In this document: positions 44,225 through 52,070 of the stretch, piece after piece
Layout of the letters: each line of letters begins with the position of its first letter
Numbering within the stretch: the stretch's first letter is position 1
From: Pseudomonadota bacterium
GTDB lineage: Bacteria; Pseudomonadota; Gammaproteobacteria; Burkholderiales; Rhodocyclaceae
DNA: 64,000 bases
Reading direction: 5' to 3'
Assembly (NCBI GenBank): GCA_018241665.1
Contig: JAFEDK010000004.1
Coordinates: forward strand, 62,001-126,000
The notes under the pieces: generated by a model
The model's input: the letters and a program-made list of their open reading frames with translations, nothing else
Told to the model about the DNA's origin: nothing
Database searches by the model: none
Program-made: the position numbers and the translations under genes

Positions 44225-45262
44225 TCAGGCCGCGATGACGACCTTCAGGGCCTTGCTGCTGGCCGCGCTGGCGAAGGTCTCGTAGGCCTCGAGGGCCTGC
44301 TCCAGCGTGAAGCGGTGGGTGATCAGCAGGGACGGATCGAGCTTCTTCGCCTGCACCGTCTTCAGCAGCATGCCGGTGGTGGCGGTATCCACGAGGCGGG
44401 TGGTGATGGAGATGTTGTGGGCCCACAGGGTTTCCAGGTGCAGGTCCACCTTGGTGCCGTGCACGCCGACGTTGGCGATCACCCCGCCGGCGGCGACGAT
44501 GTTCTCGCAGACGCCGAAGGTGGCCGGGATGCCCACCGCCTCGATGGCGGTATCCACGCCGCGGCCCTCGGTGAGCGCCTTCACCGCCTCGGCGGCCTTG
44601 CCGTCGCGGCTGTTCACCACGTCGGTGGCGCCGAAGCGCTTGGCCACGTCGAGGCGGTTGTCGTCCAGGTCCACCACGATGATGCGGGCCGGCGAGTAGA
44701 ACTGGGCGGTCAGCAGCGCCGCCAGGCCGACCGGGCCGGCACCGACGATGGCCACCGTGCTGCCCGGCTGCACCTTGCCGTTGAGCACGCCGCACTCGAA
44801 GCCGGTGGGCAGGATGTCGCTGAGCATCACGAGGGCTTCCTCGTCGGCGTCGGCGGGGATCGGGTAGAGGCTGGTGTCGGCGTGGGGCACCCGCACGTAC
44901 TCGGCCTGGGTGCCGTCGATCAGGTGGCCGAGCTGCCAGCCGCCGGTGGTGCAGTGGGAATACATGCCCTTGCGGCAGAACTCGCACTTGCCGCAGCTCG
45001 TGATGCAGGAGATCAGTACCCGGTCGCCGGGCTTGAAGGTGGTGACGCCGGCGCCGACCGACTCGACCACGCCGACCCCTTCGTGGCCGAGCACGGTGCC
45101 GGGGGCAACGGTGGGCACGTCACCCTTGAGGATGTGCAGGTCGGTGCCGCAGATGGTGGTCTTGGTGACGCGCACGATGGCGTCGCTGGCGTCCTTCAGT
45201 ACGGGCATGGGACGTTCTTCCAGGGACTTCTTGCCGGGACCGCCGTAGACGAGGGCTTTCAT
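44225..45262 (-). CDS. Zinc-dependent NAD+ alcohol dehydrogenase
   Basis: A 345-residue medium-chain dehydrogenase. Catalytic zinc ligands are CGTDLHIL (Cys) and GHEGVG (His, Glu); a four-cysteine structural zinc cluster is CGKCEFCRKGMYSHC; the Rossmann motif is GAGPVG with an aspartate (VVDLDD) indicating NAD+. It resembles broad-range alcohol dehydrogenases of Ralstonia/Azoarcus type. The ATG at 45262 is preceded by GGAGAAG. It is transcribed leftward from its own sigma-54-like promoter and follows a CobW-type gene. Likely partner of the first dehydrogenase in primary or secondary alcohol oxidation. Confidence 0.92.
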   Translation of the reverse strand: MKALVYGGPGKKSLEERPMPVLKDASDAIVRVTKTTICGTDLHILKGDVPTVAPGTVLGHEGVGVVESVGAGVTTFKPGDRVLISCITSCGKCEFCRKGMYSHCTTGGWQLGHLIDGTQAEYVRVPHADTSLYPIPADADEEALVMLSDILPTGFECGVLNGKVQPGSTVAIVGAGPVGLAALLTAQFYSPARIIVVDLDDNRLDVAKRFGATDVVNSRDGKAAEAVKALTEGRGVDTAIEAVGIPATFGVCENIVAAGGVIANVGVHGTKVDLHLETLWAHNISITTRLVDTATTGMLLKTVQAKKLDPSLLITHRFTLEQALEAYETFASAASSKALKVVIAA

Positions 45263-45331
45263 TGTTTCTTCTCCGTTCATGTTATGGATTGCCGCGCCCG
45301 CAGCCGGGACGGCCACGGGGCGGGGCTTTAC

Positions 45332-45347
45332 AGCAGGGGCCATGCCA
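45332..45347 (-). promoter_or_regulatory. Sigma-54 (-24/-12) promoter of second alcohol dehydrogenase
   Basis: On the minus strand, TGGCATG-N4-CTGCT with GG-N10-GC spacing, two mismatches to consensus, 70 bp before the start codon. A 14-bp perfect inverted repeat lies about 105 bp upstream. Confidence 0.75.
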
Positions 45348-45427
45348 TTCGGGCAGGCCTATCCCGGCTGCAGCGGAGTGCCCTGTTTTGAAAGGTATTT
45401 CAAATGGATGCCGGCAGGCGGGCGGTG

Positions 45428-45476
45428 GGCCAGCGTCTGATCTCCGGACGTCGGCTGACCGACGATCAGACGCTGG
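45428..45476. promoter_or_regulatory. Large inverted repeat, candidate enhancer or cobW terminator
   Basis: Perfect 14-bp arms GCCAGCGTCTGATC (45428-45441) and GATCAGACGCTGGC (45463-45476), with an inner GTCGG-CTGA-CCGAC. It is centred about 105-120 bp upstream of the minus-strand sigma-54 promoter and overlaps the end of the CobW-type gene. There is no T-run, so an activator site is at least as likely as a terminator. Confidence 0.5.
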
Positions 45477-46707
45477 CCGTCCGGCGGGTGAAACGGCGCG
45501 GCTGGACCACCCAGCCTTCGAGCTGCAGGCTGTCGGGGGCGGTCAGGGCGACCCGCTCCGAGAACCAGCAGCGGGTCGGTAGCAGCGGGTTGGCTGCGGT
45601 GGCGCGGATGGCCGCCGCGTCGCCGGGCAGCTGGGCGAGGGCGGCGTGGATCGCCTCGGCGGCGTCCGGCGGCAGATCGCGGGTGATGAAGACCAGCCGG
45701 CCGCGCCGGTCCTCGAAGGCGCCCTCGGCCGGCCAGGCCGGCAGGGTGACCGGCGGATAGGCGACGTTCTGCACGCACTGGACGACCCGCGGCCGGGATT
45801 CGCCGGCCACGTTGACCAGCCCCTTTACGCGCAACAGCTGCGGGCCGTACTGCTGCAGGATGCGCCCCAGCGCCAGTGCCAGGCCGAACCACGGCACTGG
45901 CGCTTCCAGGCGCACCACGAAGCTGGATACGCTGCCGTCGTGGCGCGGAGCATGGGCCGGGGCGCGGGGGCTGGCATGGCGGGTCCAGCTGGGCGTCGGC
46001 GGCGCGTGGCGGGCCTCGGCAGCGCGGGCGCGTTCTTCACCGAGCCAGGCCGCCACGTCGGGCAGCTTGTCGCCGGGCGCATAGACGCCGCCGCCGAACA
46101 GGCGGGCCGGCTCCACATCGCCGTGGCGCACCTCGATGCGCGGCGCGCCGGGGTTGAGTTCGGCCAGGCGGGCGTTGAGCCGCGCAAGCTGGCTGGAGCC
46201 GGCCAGATCGGCCTTGGTGATCAGCAGGCGGTCGGCCAGCGTCACCTGGCGCACGGCTTCCGCATGGCTGTCGAGCTGGGCGTCGCCGTGGGTGGCGTCC
46301 ACCACCGTCAGCACGCTGTCGCACACGTAGCGGGCGGCGATGAAGCGTTCCTCCATCAGCGTGTAGACCACCGGCACCGGGTCGGCGAGGCCGGTGGTCT
46401 CGATGACGACCCGCGAGACCGGCGGAATCTCCCGGCGGGACGTGCGCTGGTGCAGGCTCTTCAGCGCCTTCACCAGGTCGCCCTGCACGCTGCAGCACAG
46501 GCAGCCTGAGTCCAGCAGCACGGTGCTGTCGTCGATCCGGTCCACCAGGTGGTGATCCACGCCCACCTCGCCGAATTCGTTGATCAGCAGTGCGGTGCCG
46601 GCCATTGCCGGGTTCTGCATCAGGGCATTGAGGAGGGTCGTCTTGCCGGCGCCGAGGAAGCCGGTGAGCAGGCTGACCGGGATGCGGTCGACGGGGGCGG
46701 TCGTCAT
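45466..46707 (-). CDS. CobW/COG0523-family GTPase (metallochaperone-like)
   Basis: A 413-residue G3E-family GTPase. P-loop GFLGAGKTT (residues 16-24), the metal-binding CxCC motif C69-L-C-C72, the base-recognition motif TKADL, and a histidine-bearing linker (HAPPTPSWTRHASPRAPAH) before a CobW_C domain, as in COG0523 zinc chaperones. It would insert or deliver a metal, probably zinc, to a client protein. It lies 203 bp upstream of, and on the same strand as, the zinc alcohol dehydrogenase, a natural client by context only. Start at 46707; the upstream in-frame stretch runs through a REP-like element and is not coding. Confidence 0.9.
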   Translation of the reverse strand: MTTAPVDRIPVSLLTGFLGAGKTTLLNALMQNPAMAGTALLINEFGEVGVDHHLVDRIDDSTVLLDSGCLCCSVQGDLVKALKSLHQRTSRREIPPVSRVVIETTGLADPVPVVYTLMEERFIAARYVCDSVLTVVDATHGDAQLDSHAEAVRQVTLADRLLITKADLAGSSQLARLNARLAELNPGAPRIEVRHGDVEPARLFGGGVYAPGDKLPDVAAWLGEERARAAEARHAPPTPSWTRHASPRAPAHAPRHDGSVSSFVVRLEAPVPWFGLALALGRILQQYGPQLLRVKGLVNVAGESRPRVVQCVQNVAYPPVTLPAWPAEGAFEDRRGRLVFITRDLPPDAAEAIHAALAQLPGDAAAIRATAANPLLPTRCWFSERVALTAPDSLQLEGWVVQPRRFTRRTASV

Positions 46708-47143
46708 GGAATGTCTCCTGTTGTTGTGTCTTGTTGGGTGTCGAGAGGGGGAGCCTGTCTCCCGTGGGGGCGAATGAATTCGCCCTCGGTCGGTTGAACA
46801 GGCTCCGCGGGCGAATGAATTCGCCCCCACGGGTGTTTGTGGCAAGGGCTGTGCCACGAAGGCTTAGTGGCGCAGCAGCGCGGCAGGCAGGGCGTATGCA
46901 GGGGATGCGGGGGCTGACGACGTCCGGGAAGCAGCCGCAAAAAGCGGGAGATGCGTCCGAATTCCGGTCGTGTCAGACGGCCGCGGCGATGGTGAGCTGC
47001 CGGTGGCCGTGATTTGCCCCCACCGATTCAAGGGCTTGGCGGCGGGGGGCAGGAACGCCCGGACGGGCACGTCCCTTGCCATTTCGTCGTGCCGGCGGCG
47101 CCAGTGCCGTCGCATCCACACCAAACGAGAAAAAGGAGACGAC
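46708..47143. other. Divergent intergenic region, CobW / thiolase
   Basis: About 435 bases. It contains a REP-like element (46761-46833), a GTGGCA-N7-TGCCAC inverted repeat at 46839-46857, and weak -24/-12-like sequences (46840-46855; 47004-47018 with N9 spacing). No other gene is supported. Confidence 0.5.
46761..46833. repeat. REP-like palindromic element, copy 2
   Basis: Arms CCCGTGGGGGCGAA... and ...TTCGCCCCCACGGG about 20 bp apart, the same family as 36014-36086. Here the central tetramer is in direct rather than inverted orientation in the two arms. Confidence 0.88.
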
Positions 47144-48310
47144 ATGGGGGTTAGCATCATCGGCTGGGCGCATTCGCCCTTCGGACGGCTGGACGGCCTG
47201 GACCTGGAGGCGTTGATCGGCGGAGTCAGCCGCGACGCGCTGGAGCACGCCGGGATCCATCCGGAGGACGTGGACGGGATCTGGCTCGGGCATCTCAACG
47301 GCGGCTTCGTGCCGGACATCTTCTGTTCCTCGCTGGTCCTGCAGGCCGATCCGCGCCTGCGCTGGTGCCCGGCGACCCGCGTGGAGAACGCCTGCGCGTC
47401 GGGGGCGGCGGCGGTGTTCGCGGCCTGCGACGCCATTGAGTCCGGCCGTGCCGGCTTCGCGCTGGTGGTCGGCGCGGAGAAGATGACCGCGGTGTCCGGC
47501 CCGGAGGTCGCGCGCATCCTCGGCTCGGCGTCCTACGTGCGGGAGGAGGCCGCCCATGGCATGACTTTCCCCGGCCTCTTCGGCGAGCTTGCCGAGGCCT
47601 ATTTCCAGCACTACGGCGACCACTCGGCGACGCTGGCGCGGATCGCCGCCAAGAACCACGCCAACGGGGTGCGCAACCCGTGGGCACAGATGCGCAAGGA
47701 TCTGGGCTTCGAGTTCTGCAGCACGGTGTCGGAACGCAACCCGCGCATCGCCGGGCCATTGCGCAAGACCGACTGCTCGCTGGTGTCGGACGGGGCGGCA
47801 GCGCTGGTGCTCGCCGACGACGCTCTGCTCGCCAATGCCCGCCGGGCCATCCGCTTCCGGGCGCGGGCGCAGGTGAACGACTTCCTGCCGATCTCCCGCC
47901 GCGATGTGCTGAGCTTCGAAGGGCCGCGGCGTACCTGGGGTACGGCGCTGGCCGGCGCCGGCTGCCGGGTCACCGACCTGTCCTTCGCCGAAGTGCATGA
48001 CTGCTTCACCATCGCCGAGCTGCTCAGCTACGAGGCGATGGGCCTGGCGCGGCCGGGCCGCGGCGCGGACCGGCTGGCCGATGGCACGGTCTATCCGGGC
48101 GGTGCGCTGCCGGTCAATGCCTCCGGCGGCCTCAAGGCCAAGGGCCATCCGATAGGCGCCACCGGCGTGTCGATGCACGTGCTGGCAGCCATGCAGCTGG
48201 CCGGCGAGGCCGGCGACATGCAGGTGGAGGGGGCGCGCCTCGGCGGCGTCTTCAACATGGGCGGCGCGGCGGTCGCCAACTACGTGAGCATCCTGGAGAG
48301 ACGGAAATGA
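47144..48310 (+). CDS. Thiolase-like protein (SCP-x / lipid-transfer type)
   Basis: A 388-residue thiolase-family protein. The nucleophile Cys84 is present (VENACASGAAA), as is the C-terminal His loop (SGGLKAKGHPIGATG), and EVHDCFTIAE replaces the NEAFA motif, but the second catalytic Cys position is NMGGAAV, without cysteine. These are features of SCP-x-like thiolases acting on branched or bulky substrates. AAAGGAGA precedes the ATG. It overlaps the downstream acyl-CoA ligase gene by 4 bases. The substrate is unknown. Confidence 0.88.
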   Translation: MGVSIIGWAHSPFGRLDGLDLEALIGGVSRDALEHAGIHPEDVDGIWLGHLNGGFVPDIFCSSLVLQADPRLRWCPATRVENACASGAAAVFAACDAIESGRAGFALVVGAEKMTAVSGPEVARILGSASYVREEAAHGMTFPGLFGELAEAYFQHYGDHSATLARIAAKNHANGVRNPWAQMRKDLGFEFCSTVSERNPRIAGPLRKTDCSLVSDGAAALVLADDALLANARRAIRFRARAQVNDFLPISRRDVLSFEGPRRTWGTALAGAGCRVTDLSFAEVHDCFTIAELLSYEAMGLARPGRGADRLADGTVYPGGALPVNASGGLKAKGHPIGATGVSMHVLAAMQLAGEAGDMQVEGARLGGVFNMGGAAVANYVSILERRK

Positions 48311-49848
48311 ACCTGGCCCATATCCTCGCGCGCTCGGCGCGGACCTTCCCCGAGCGCCCGGCGCTCCTCGTCGGCGACCGCCAGGTGCATACCTATGCGG
48401 CGCTGGCGGCACGTTCTGCACGCCTGGCCGGCTATCTGCGCCAGAACCTCGGGCTCGAGGCCGGCGAGCGGGTGGCGATCTACATGAGCAACTGCGCCGA
48501 ATACCTGGAATGCCTCTACGGAACCCTGTGGGCCGGCCTGGTGGCGGTGCCGATCAACGCCAAGCTGCATCCCCGCGAGGCGGCGTGGATCATCGGCAAC
48601 GCCGGGGCGCGGCTGGTCTGCGTGTCGGCGGACCTGGCCGGCGAACTTGCGCCCGTGCTGCAGGACGAGGGGGGCGTGGTGCCGCTGCTGGTGCCCGGCG
48701 ACGGGCATTACCTGCGCGCCGTGACCGCGCTGGCGATCCCGGTGCAGGAGCGGGCGCCGGACGCGCTGGCCTGGCTGTTCTACACTTCAGGCACCACCGG
48801 CCAGCCGAAAGGTGTGATGCTGAGCCACCGCAACCTGCAGACCATGACTGCCTGCTTCTTTACCGACGTGGATCCGGTCGCCCGCGACGACGCGTCGGTC
48901 TATGCGGCGCCCCTGTCCCATGGGGCCGGGTTGTACAGCTTCCCCTACATGCTGCGTGGTTGCCGCCACGTGATCCCGGAGTCCGGCGGCTTCGAGCCGG
49001 ACGAGCTGATCGCCCTGTCACGCTCCGTCGGCCGCCTGTGTCTTTTTGCCGCGCCGACCATGGTGCGCCGCCTGGTGGATCGGGTACAGCGCAGCGCAGC
49101 CGACCCGTCCGGCTTCCAGACCATCATCTACGGCGGCGGCCCGATGTACGCCGACGACATCCGCATTGCCCTCCACGTGATGGGGCCGCGCTTCGTGCAG
49201 ATCTACGGCCAGGGCGAATCGCCGATGACGATCACCGCCTTGTCGCGGGAGGTGCTGGCGGACCGCGCCGATCCGGACTGGGAGTCGCGCGTCGCCTCGG
49301 TGGGCGTCGCCCAGGCCCTGGCCGAGGTGCGCATCGTCGATGCGGAGGGGCGCAGCCTGGCCAGCGACGAGGTCGGCGAGGTGGTGGTGCGTGGTGACGC
49401 GGTGATGTCCGGCTACTGGCGCAATCCGGCGGCCAGCGAGACGACGCTGCGTGACGGCTGGTTGTGGACCGGTGACATGGGCAGCATGGATTCCCACGGC
49501 TTCGTGACCCTCAAGGATCGCTCCAAGGATCTGATCATCTCCGGCGGTTCCAACATCTACCCGCGGGAGGTGGAGGAGGTGCTGATCGCCCATCCTGCGG
49601 TGCGGGAGGTGTCGGTGATCGGCCGCCGGGATGCGGAGTGGGGCGAAGTGGTGGTGGCCTTCGTGGTGCTGGAGGAGGGGGTGAAAGGCATCGGCGCGGA
49701 AGCCCTCGACCGCCACTGCCTTGAGCGCATGGCCCGCTTCAAGCGCCCGAAGGAATACCGCTTCGTCGATGCCCTGCCGAAGAACAACTACGGCAAGGTC
49801 CTGAAGACCAGTCTGCGACGGCTGCTCGCGGAGGCTGCAGACGACTAG
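48307..49848 (+). CDS. Acyl-CoA ligase (AMP-forming)
   Basis: A 513-residue ANL enzyme with YTSGTTGQPKGVMLSH (P-loop, residues 158-173), QIYGQGESPMTI (A5), the hinge DGWLWTGDMGSMDSHGFVTLKDRSKDLIISGG and a terminal catalytic lysine in NNYGKVLKTSLR. It activates an unidentified carboxylic acid with ATP. The ATG overlaps the thiolase stop. It is a distant paralogue of the ligase at 32823. The ligase-thiolase pairing suggests activation and thiolytic cleavage of one acid type, with missing steps elsewhere. Confidence 0.94.
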   Translation: MNLAHILARSARTFPERPALLVGDRQVHTYAALAARSARLAGYLRQNLGLEAGERVAIYMSNCAEYLECLYGTLWAGLVAVPINAKLHPREAAWIIGNAGARLVCVSADLAGELAPVLQDEGGVVPLLVPGDGHYLRAVTALAIPVQERAPDALAWLFYTSGTTGQPKGVMLSHRNLQTMTACFFTDVDPVARDDASVYAAPLSHGAGLYSFPYMLRGCRHVIPESGGFEPDELIALSRSVGRLCLFAAPTMVRRLVDRVQRSAADPSGFQTIIYGGGPMYADDIRIALHVMGPRFVQIYGQGESPMTITALSREVLADRADPDWESRVASVGVAQALAEVRIVDAEGRSLASDEVGEVVVRGDAVMSGYWRNPAASETTLRDGWLWTGDMGSMDSHGFVTLKDRSKDLIISGGSNIYPREVEEVLIAHPAVREVSVIGRRDAEWGEVVVAFVVLEEGVKGIGAEALDRHCLERMARFKRPKEYRFVDALPKNNYGKVLKTSLRRLLAEAADD

Positions 49849-49898
49849 CCGCCCTGTCTGTGGGGCGACTTGGCGGGGGCTGCTCTGTGGGGGCTGCT

Positions 49899-49969
49899 CT
49901 GTGGGGGCGAATTCATTCGCCCGCGGAGGCTGCTCCGGCGGCTGAGAGCGAATGAATTCGCCCCCACAG
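49899..49969. repeat. REP-like palindromic element, copy 3
   Basis: Perfect 22-bp inverted arms of the same family as 36014-36086 (CTGTGGGGGCGAATTCATTC at the left). It is preceded by a 14-bp tandem duplication, GGCTGCTCTGTGGG, that includes the arm end, comparable with the tandem flank of copy 1. Confidence 0.88.
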
Positions 49970-50150
49970 GGGCTTTCCTTTTCTGGCCTGTCCTGATCAG
50001 AAAGGCCAGGACGGGCCGCCATCATCGACCGACGCGGCGCCCGAATTTCGTACGAGCATTCAGGATGGGCGACCGCTATTAGGACGACAATCTGCCCCAA
50101 AAATCCGGATTGTTTTCCTATTTCCTTTCTAATCAAGTGGATATTGGTAC

Positions 50151-50166
50151 TGGCACCGCTCTTGCT
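50151..50166 (+). promoter_or_regulatory. Sigma-54 (-24/-12) promoter of CoA-transferase genes
   Basis: TGGCACC-N4-TTGCT with exact GG-N10-GC spacing and one mismatch, 93 bp before the GTG start of the A subunit. Confidence 0.87.
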
Positions 50167-50258
50167 GAATAAGAATTGCACGGAAGGGCCGTTCTACCAA
50201 TTCACCGGGAAATGGCTGCTTGAAAGACAGGGCAATTCTTGAATAGAGAGGATGCAAG

Positions 50259-50981
50259 GTGTCTGTGAGAAAAATCCATTCGTCGGCCAAGGCGGCCTTG
50301 GCCGACATATTGCGCGACGACATGACAATCATGTCCGGCGGTTTCGGGCTGTGCGGTATTCCGGCGGTGCTGATCGATGCGGTGCTGGAGTCCGGTGTGC
50401 GCGGGCTGACGATCATCTCCAACAACCCGGGTACTGAAAGCATGGGCCTCGGCAAGTTGTTCAAGACCCGCCAGGTGCGCAAGCTGGTTTGTTCGTACGC
50501 CGGCGAGAACGCCGAGTTCGCGCGCCAGTACATGGCCGGCGAGGTGGAGGTGGAGTTCAATCCGCAGGGCACGCTGGCCGAGCGCATCCGCGCCGGCGGC
50601 GCTGGTATTCCGGCCTTCTACACGCGGACCGGGGTCGGCACGGTGATCGCCGAGGGCAAGCCGCTGGCCGAGTTCGACGGCAAGCTGTATGTGCAGGAGC
50701 GCGGCCTGAAGGCCGATCTGGCGCTGGTCCATGCATGGAAGGCCGACACCGAGGGCAACCTGGTCTATCGCATGACTGCCCGCAACTTCAACCCGATGAT
50801 GGCCAGCGCCGCTGCATTGACCGTGGCCGAGGTTGAGCTGCTGGTGGAGCCCGGCGAGATCGATCCGGACCATATCGTCACGCCGGGCATCTTCGTTGAT
50901 CGCCTGGTGCTGCTGGACAACGTGGATAAGCACATCGAGCAGCGCACGGTACGCCGTCGCGCCGCAGTGGTGGAGGAATAA
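50259..50981 (+). CDS. 3-oxoacid CoA-transferase, subunit A
   Basis: A 240-residue subunit of a family I CoA-transferase that moves CoA from succinyl- or acetyl-CoA to a 3-oxoacid such as acetoacetate. The family motif FGLCGIP near residue 30 and SNNPGTESMGLGKLF are visible, with VIAEGKPLAEFDGKLY later. The start is a GTG with AGAGAGGA upstream. It is followed after 4 bases by subunit B. Acetoacetate as substrate is inferred from family and from the neighbouring secondary alcohol dehydrogenase. Confidence 0.93.
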   Translation: MSVRKIHSSAKAALADILRDDMTIMSGGFGLCGIPAVLIDAVLESGVRGLTIISNNPGTESMGLGKLFKTRQVRKLVCSYAGENAEFARQYMAGEVEVEFNPQGTLAERIRAGGAGIPAFYTRTGVGTVIAEGKPLAEFDGKLYVQERGLKADLALVHAWKADTEGNLVYRMTARNFNPMMASAAALTVAEVELLVEPGEIDPDHIVTPGIFVDRLVLLDNVDKHIEQRTVRRRAAVVEE

Positions 50982-50985
50982 AGCC

Positions 50986-51621
50986 ATGCCCTGGACTCGG
51001 GACCAAATGGCGGCACGGGCCGCCCGCGAGCTGCGTGACGGCTATTACGTGAACCTCGGTATTGGTATTCCGACCCTGGTGGCCAACCATGTGCCGCCAG
51101 GCATGTCGATCCAGCTGCAGAGCGAGAACGGCATGCTCGGGATGGGCCCTTTCCCGTGGGAAGGGGAGGAGGATGCCGACCTCATCAATGCCGGCAAGCA
51201 GACCATCACGACGCTGCCGACGACCAGTTTCTTCGACAGCGCGGCGTCCTTCGGGATGATCCGCGGTGGTCACATCCAGTTGTCGATGCTCGGCGCGCTG
51301 CAGGTGTCGGAGAAGGGTGATCTCGCCAATTGGGCGGTGCCCGGCAAGATGATCAAGGGCATCGGCGGGGCGATGGACCTGGTGGCCGGCGTCGGCCGCG
51401 TGGTGGTGATCATGGAGCATACCGCCAAGGGCGAAACGAAGATCGTCCGCGAATGCTCGCTGCCGCTGACCGGCAGTGGCGTGGTGAACATGATCGTGAC
51501 CGACCTATGTGTGTTCGAGGTGGGGCCGGACGGCCTGATCCTGGTGGATCTGGCGCCGGATACCTCGCTGGAGGACGTGCGGGCCAATACCGAAGCGGAT
51601 TTTCTGGTGGCGTTGCAGTAA
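50986..51621 (+). CDS. 3-oxoacid CoA-transferase, subunit B
   Basis: A 211-residue subunit carrying the catalytic glutamate Glu47 in the motif SENGMLGMGP, with GYYVNLGIGIPTLV just before it. The glutamate forms the acyl-anhydride and CoA-thioester intermediates in this family. It is encoded 4 bp after subunit A, and a terminator follows. Together they would activate 3-oxoacids to thioesters for thiolytic cleavage. Confidence 0.95.
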   Translation: MPWTRDQMAARAARELRDGYYVNLGIGIPTLVANHVPPGMSIQLQSENGMLGMGPFPWEGEEDADLINAGKQTITTLPTTSFFDSAASFGMIRGGHIQLSMLGALQVSEKGDLANWAVPGKMIKGIGGAMDLVAGVGRVVVIMEHTAKGETKIVRECSLPLTGSGVVNMIVTDLCVFEVGPDGLILVDLAPDTSLEDVRANTEADFLVALQ

Positions 51622-51627
51622 CCGGCC

Positions 51628-51657
51628 AGCCCGTGATGGCGGGCACCGGGCTTTTTT
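51628..51657 (+). terminator. Rho-independent terminator after CoA-transferase genes
   Basis: AGCCCG pairs with CGGGCT around a loop that can form an alternative inner stem, followed by T6 (51652-51657), 7 bp after the stop. Confidence 0.75.
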
Positions 51658-51837
51658 GGGGGCAATGCGGTATCCAGCGAGGAATCCTTCTCTCTCTCCC
51701 TCTCCTCGGAATCCTCTTTGTCTGGAAGCCCCCGTTTTTTTCCTCGCCGCCTGGCGACGACGTATCGCTCATTCCCCGGTTGCGCGCCGAAAGTGCCGCC
51801 CCGCCGCATGTCTTTCTTGGGCTCTGTAAAATAAAAT

Positions 51838-51866
51838 TTGACGAGTCGAGATAACTTGTCTAATAT
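51838..51866 (+). promoter_or_regulatory. Sigma-70 promoter of second initiator tRNA
   Basis: TTGACG at 51838, 17-bp spacer, TAATAT at 51861, 14 bp before the tRNA: a near-consensus strong promoter. Confidence 0.88.
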
Positions 51867-51880
51867 TCGCCCTCTCCAGA

Positions 51881-51957
<77 letters not shown>

Positions 51958-51966
51958 GATTCAACA

Positions 51967-51998
51967 AAAAGCCCAAGCATTCGTGCTTGGGCTTTTTG
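51967..51998. terminator. Bidirectional terminator, tRNA-fMet copy 2 / porin
   Basis: A-tract, perfect 9-bp stem GCCCAAGCA / TGCTTGGGC with TTCG loop, T-tract: works for the tRNA on the plus strand and for the convergent porin gene on the minus strand. Confidence 0.88.
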
Positions 51999-52070
51999 CT
52001 TTTGCGCGTACCTGTCCGTCTGCATGTGCTCCACGCATGATTGGCCCGCAGCAGCGGGCCCGGATGCAGC

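Larger units (their letters stand above)
49849..50258. other. Intergenic region upstream of CoA-transferase genes
   Basis: About 410 bases with a REP-like element (49899-49969) and its 14-bp tandem flank, then an AT-richer stretch with a sigma-54 promoter at 50151-50166. No other gene is supported. Confidence 0.6.

Noticed and set aside
46840-46855. TGGCAAG-N4-GTGCC ahead of the second thiolase gene
   Set aside because: Spacing is right, but the -12 half is poor and the distance to the start codon is almost 290 bp.
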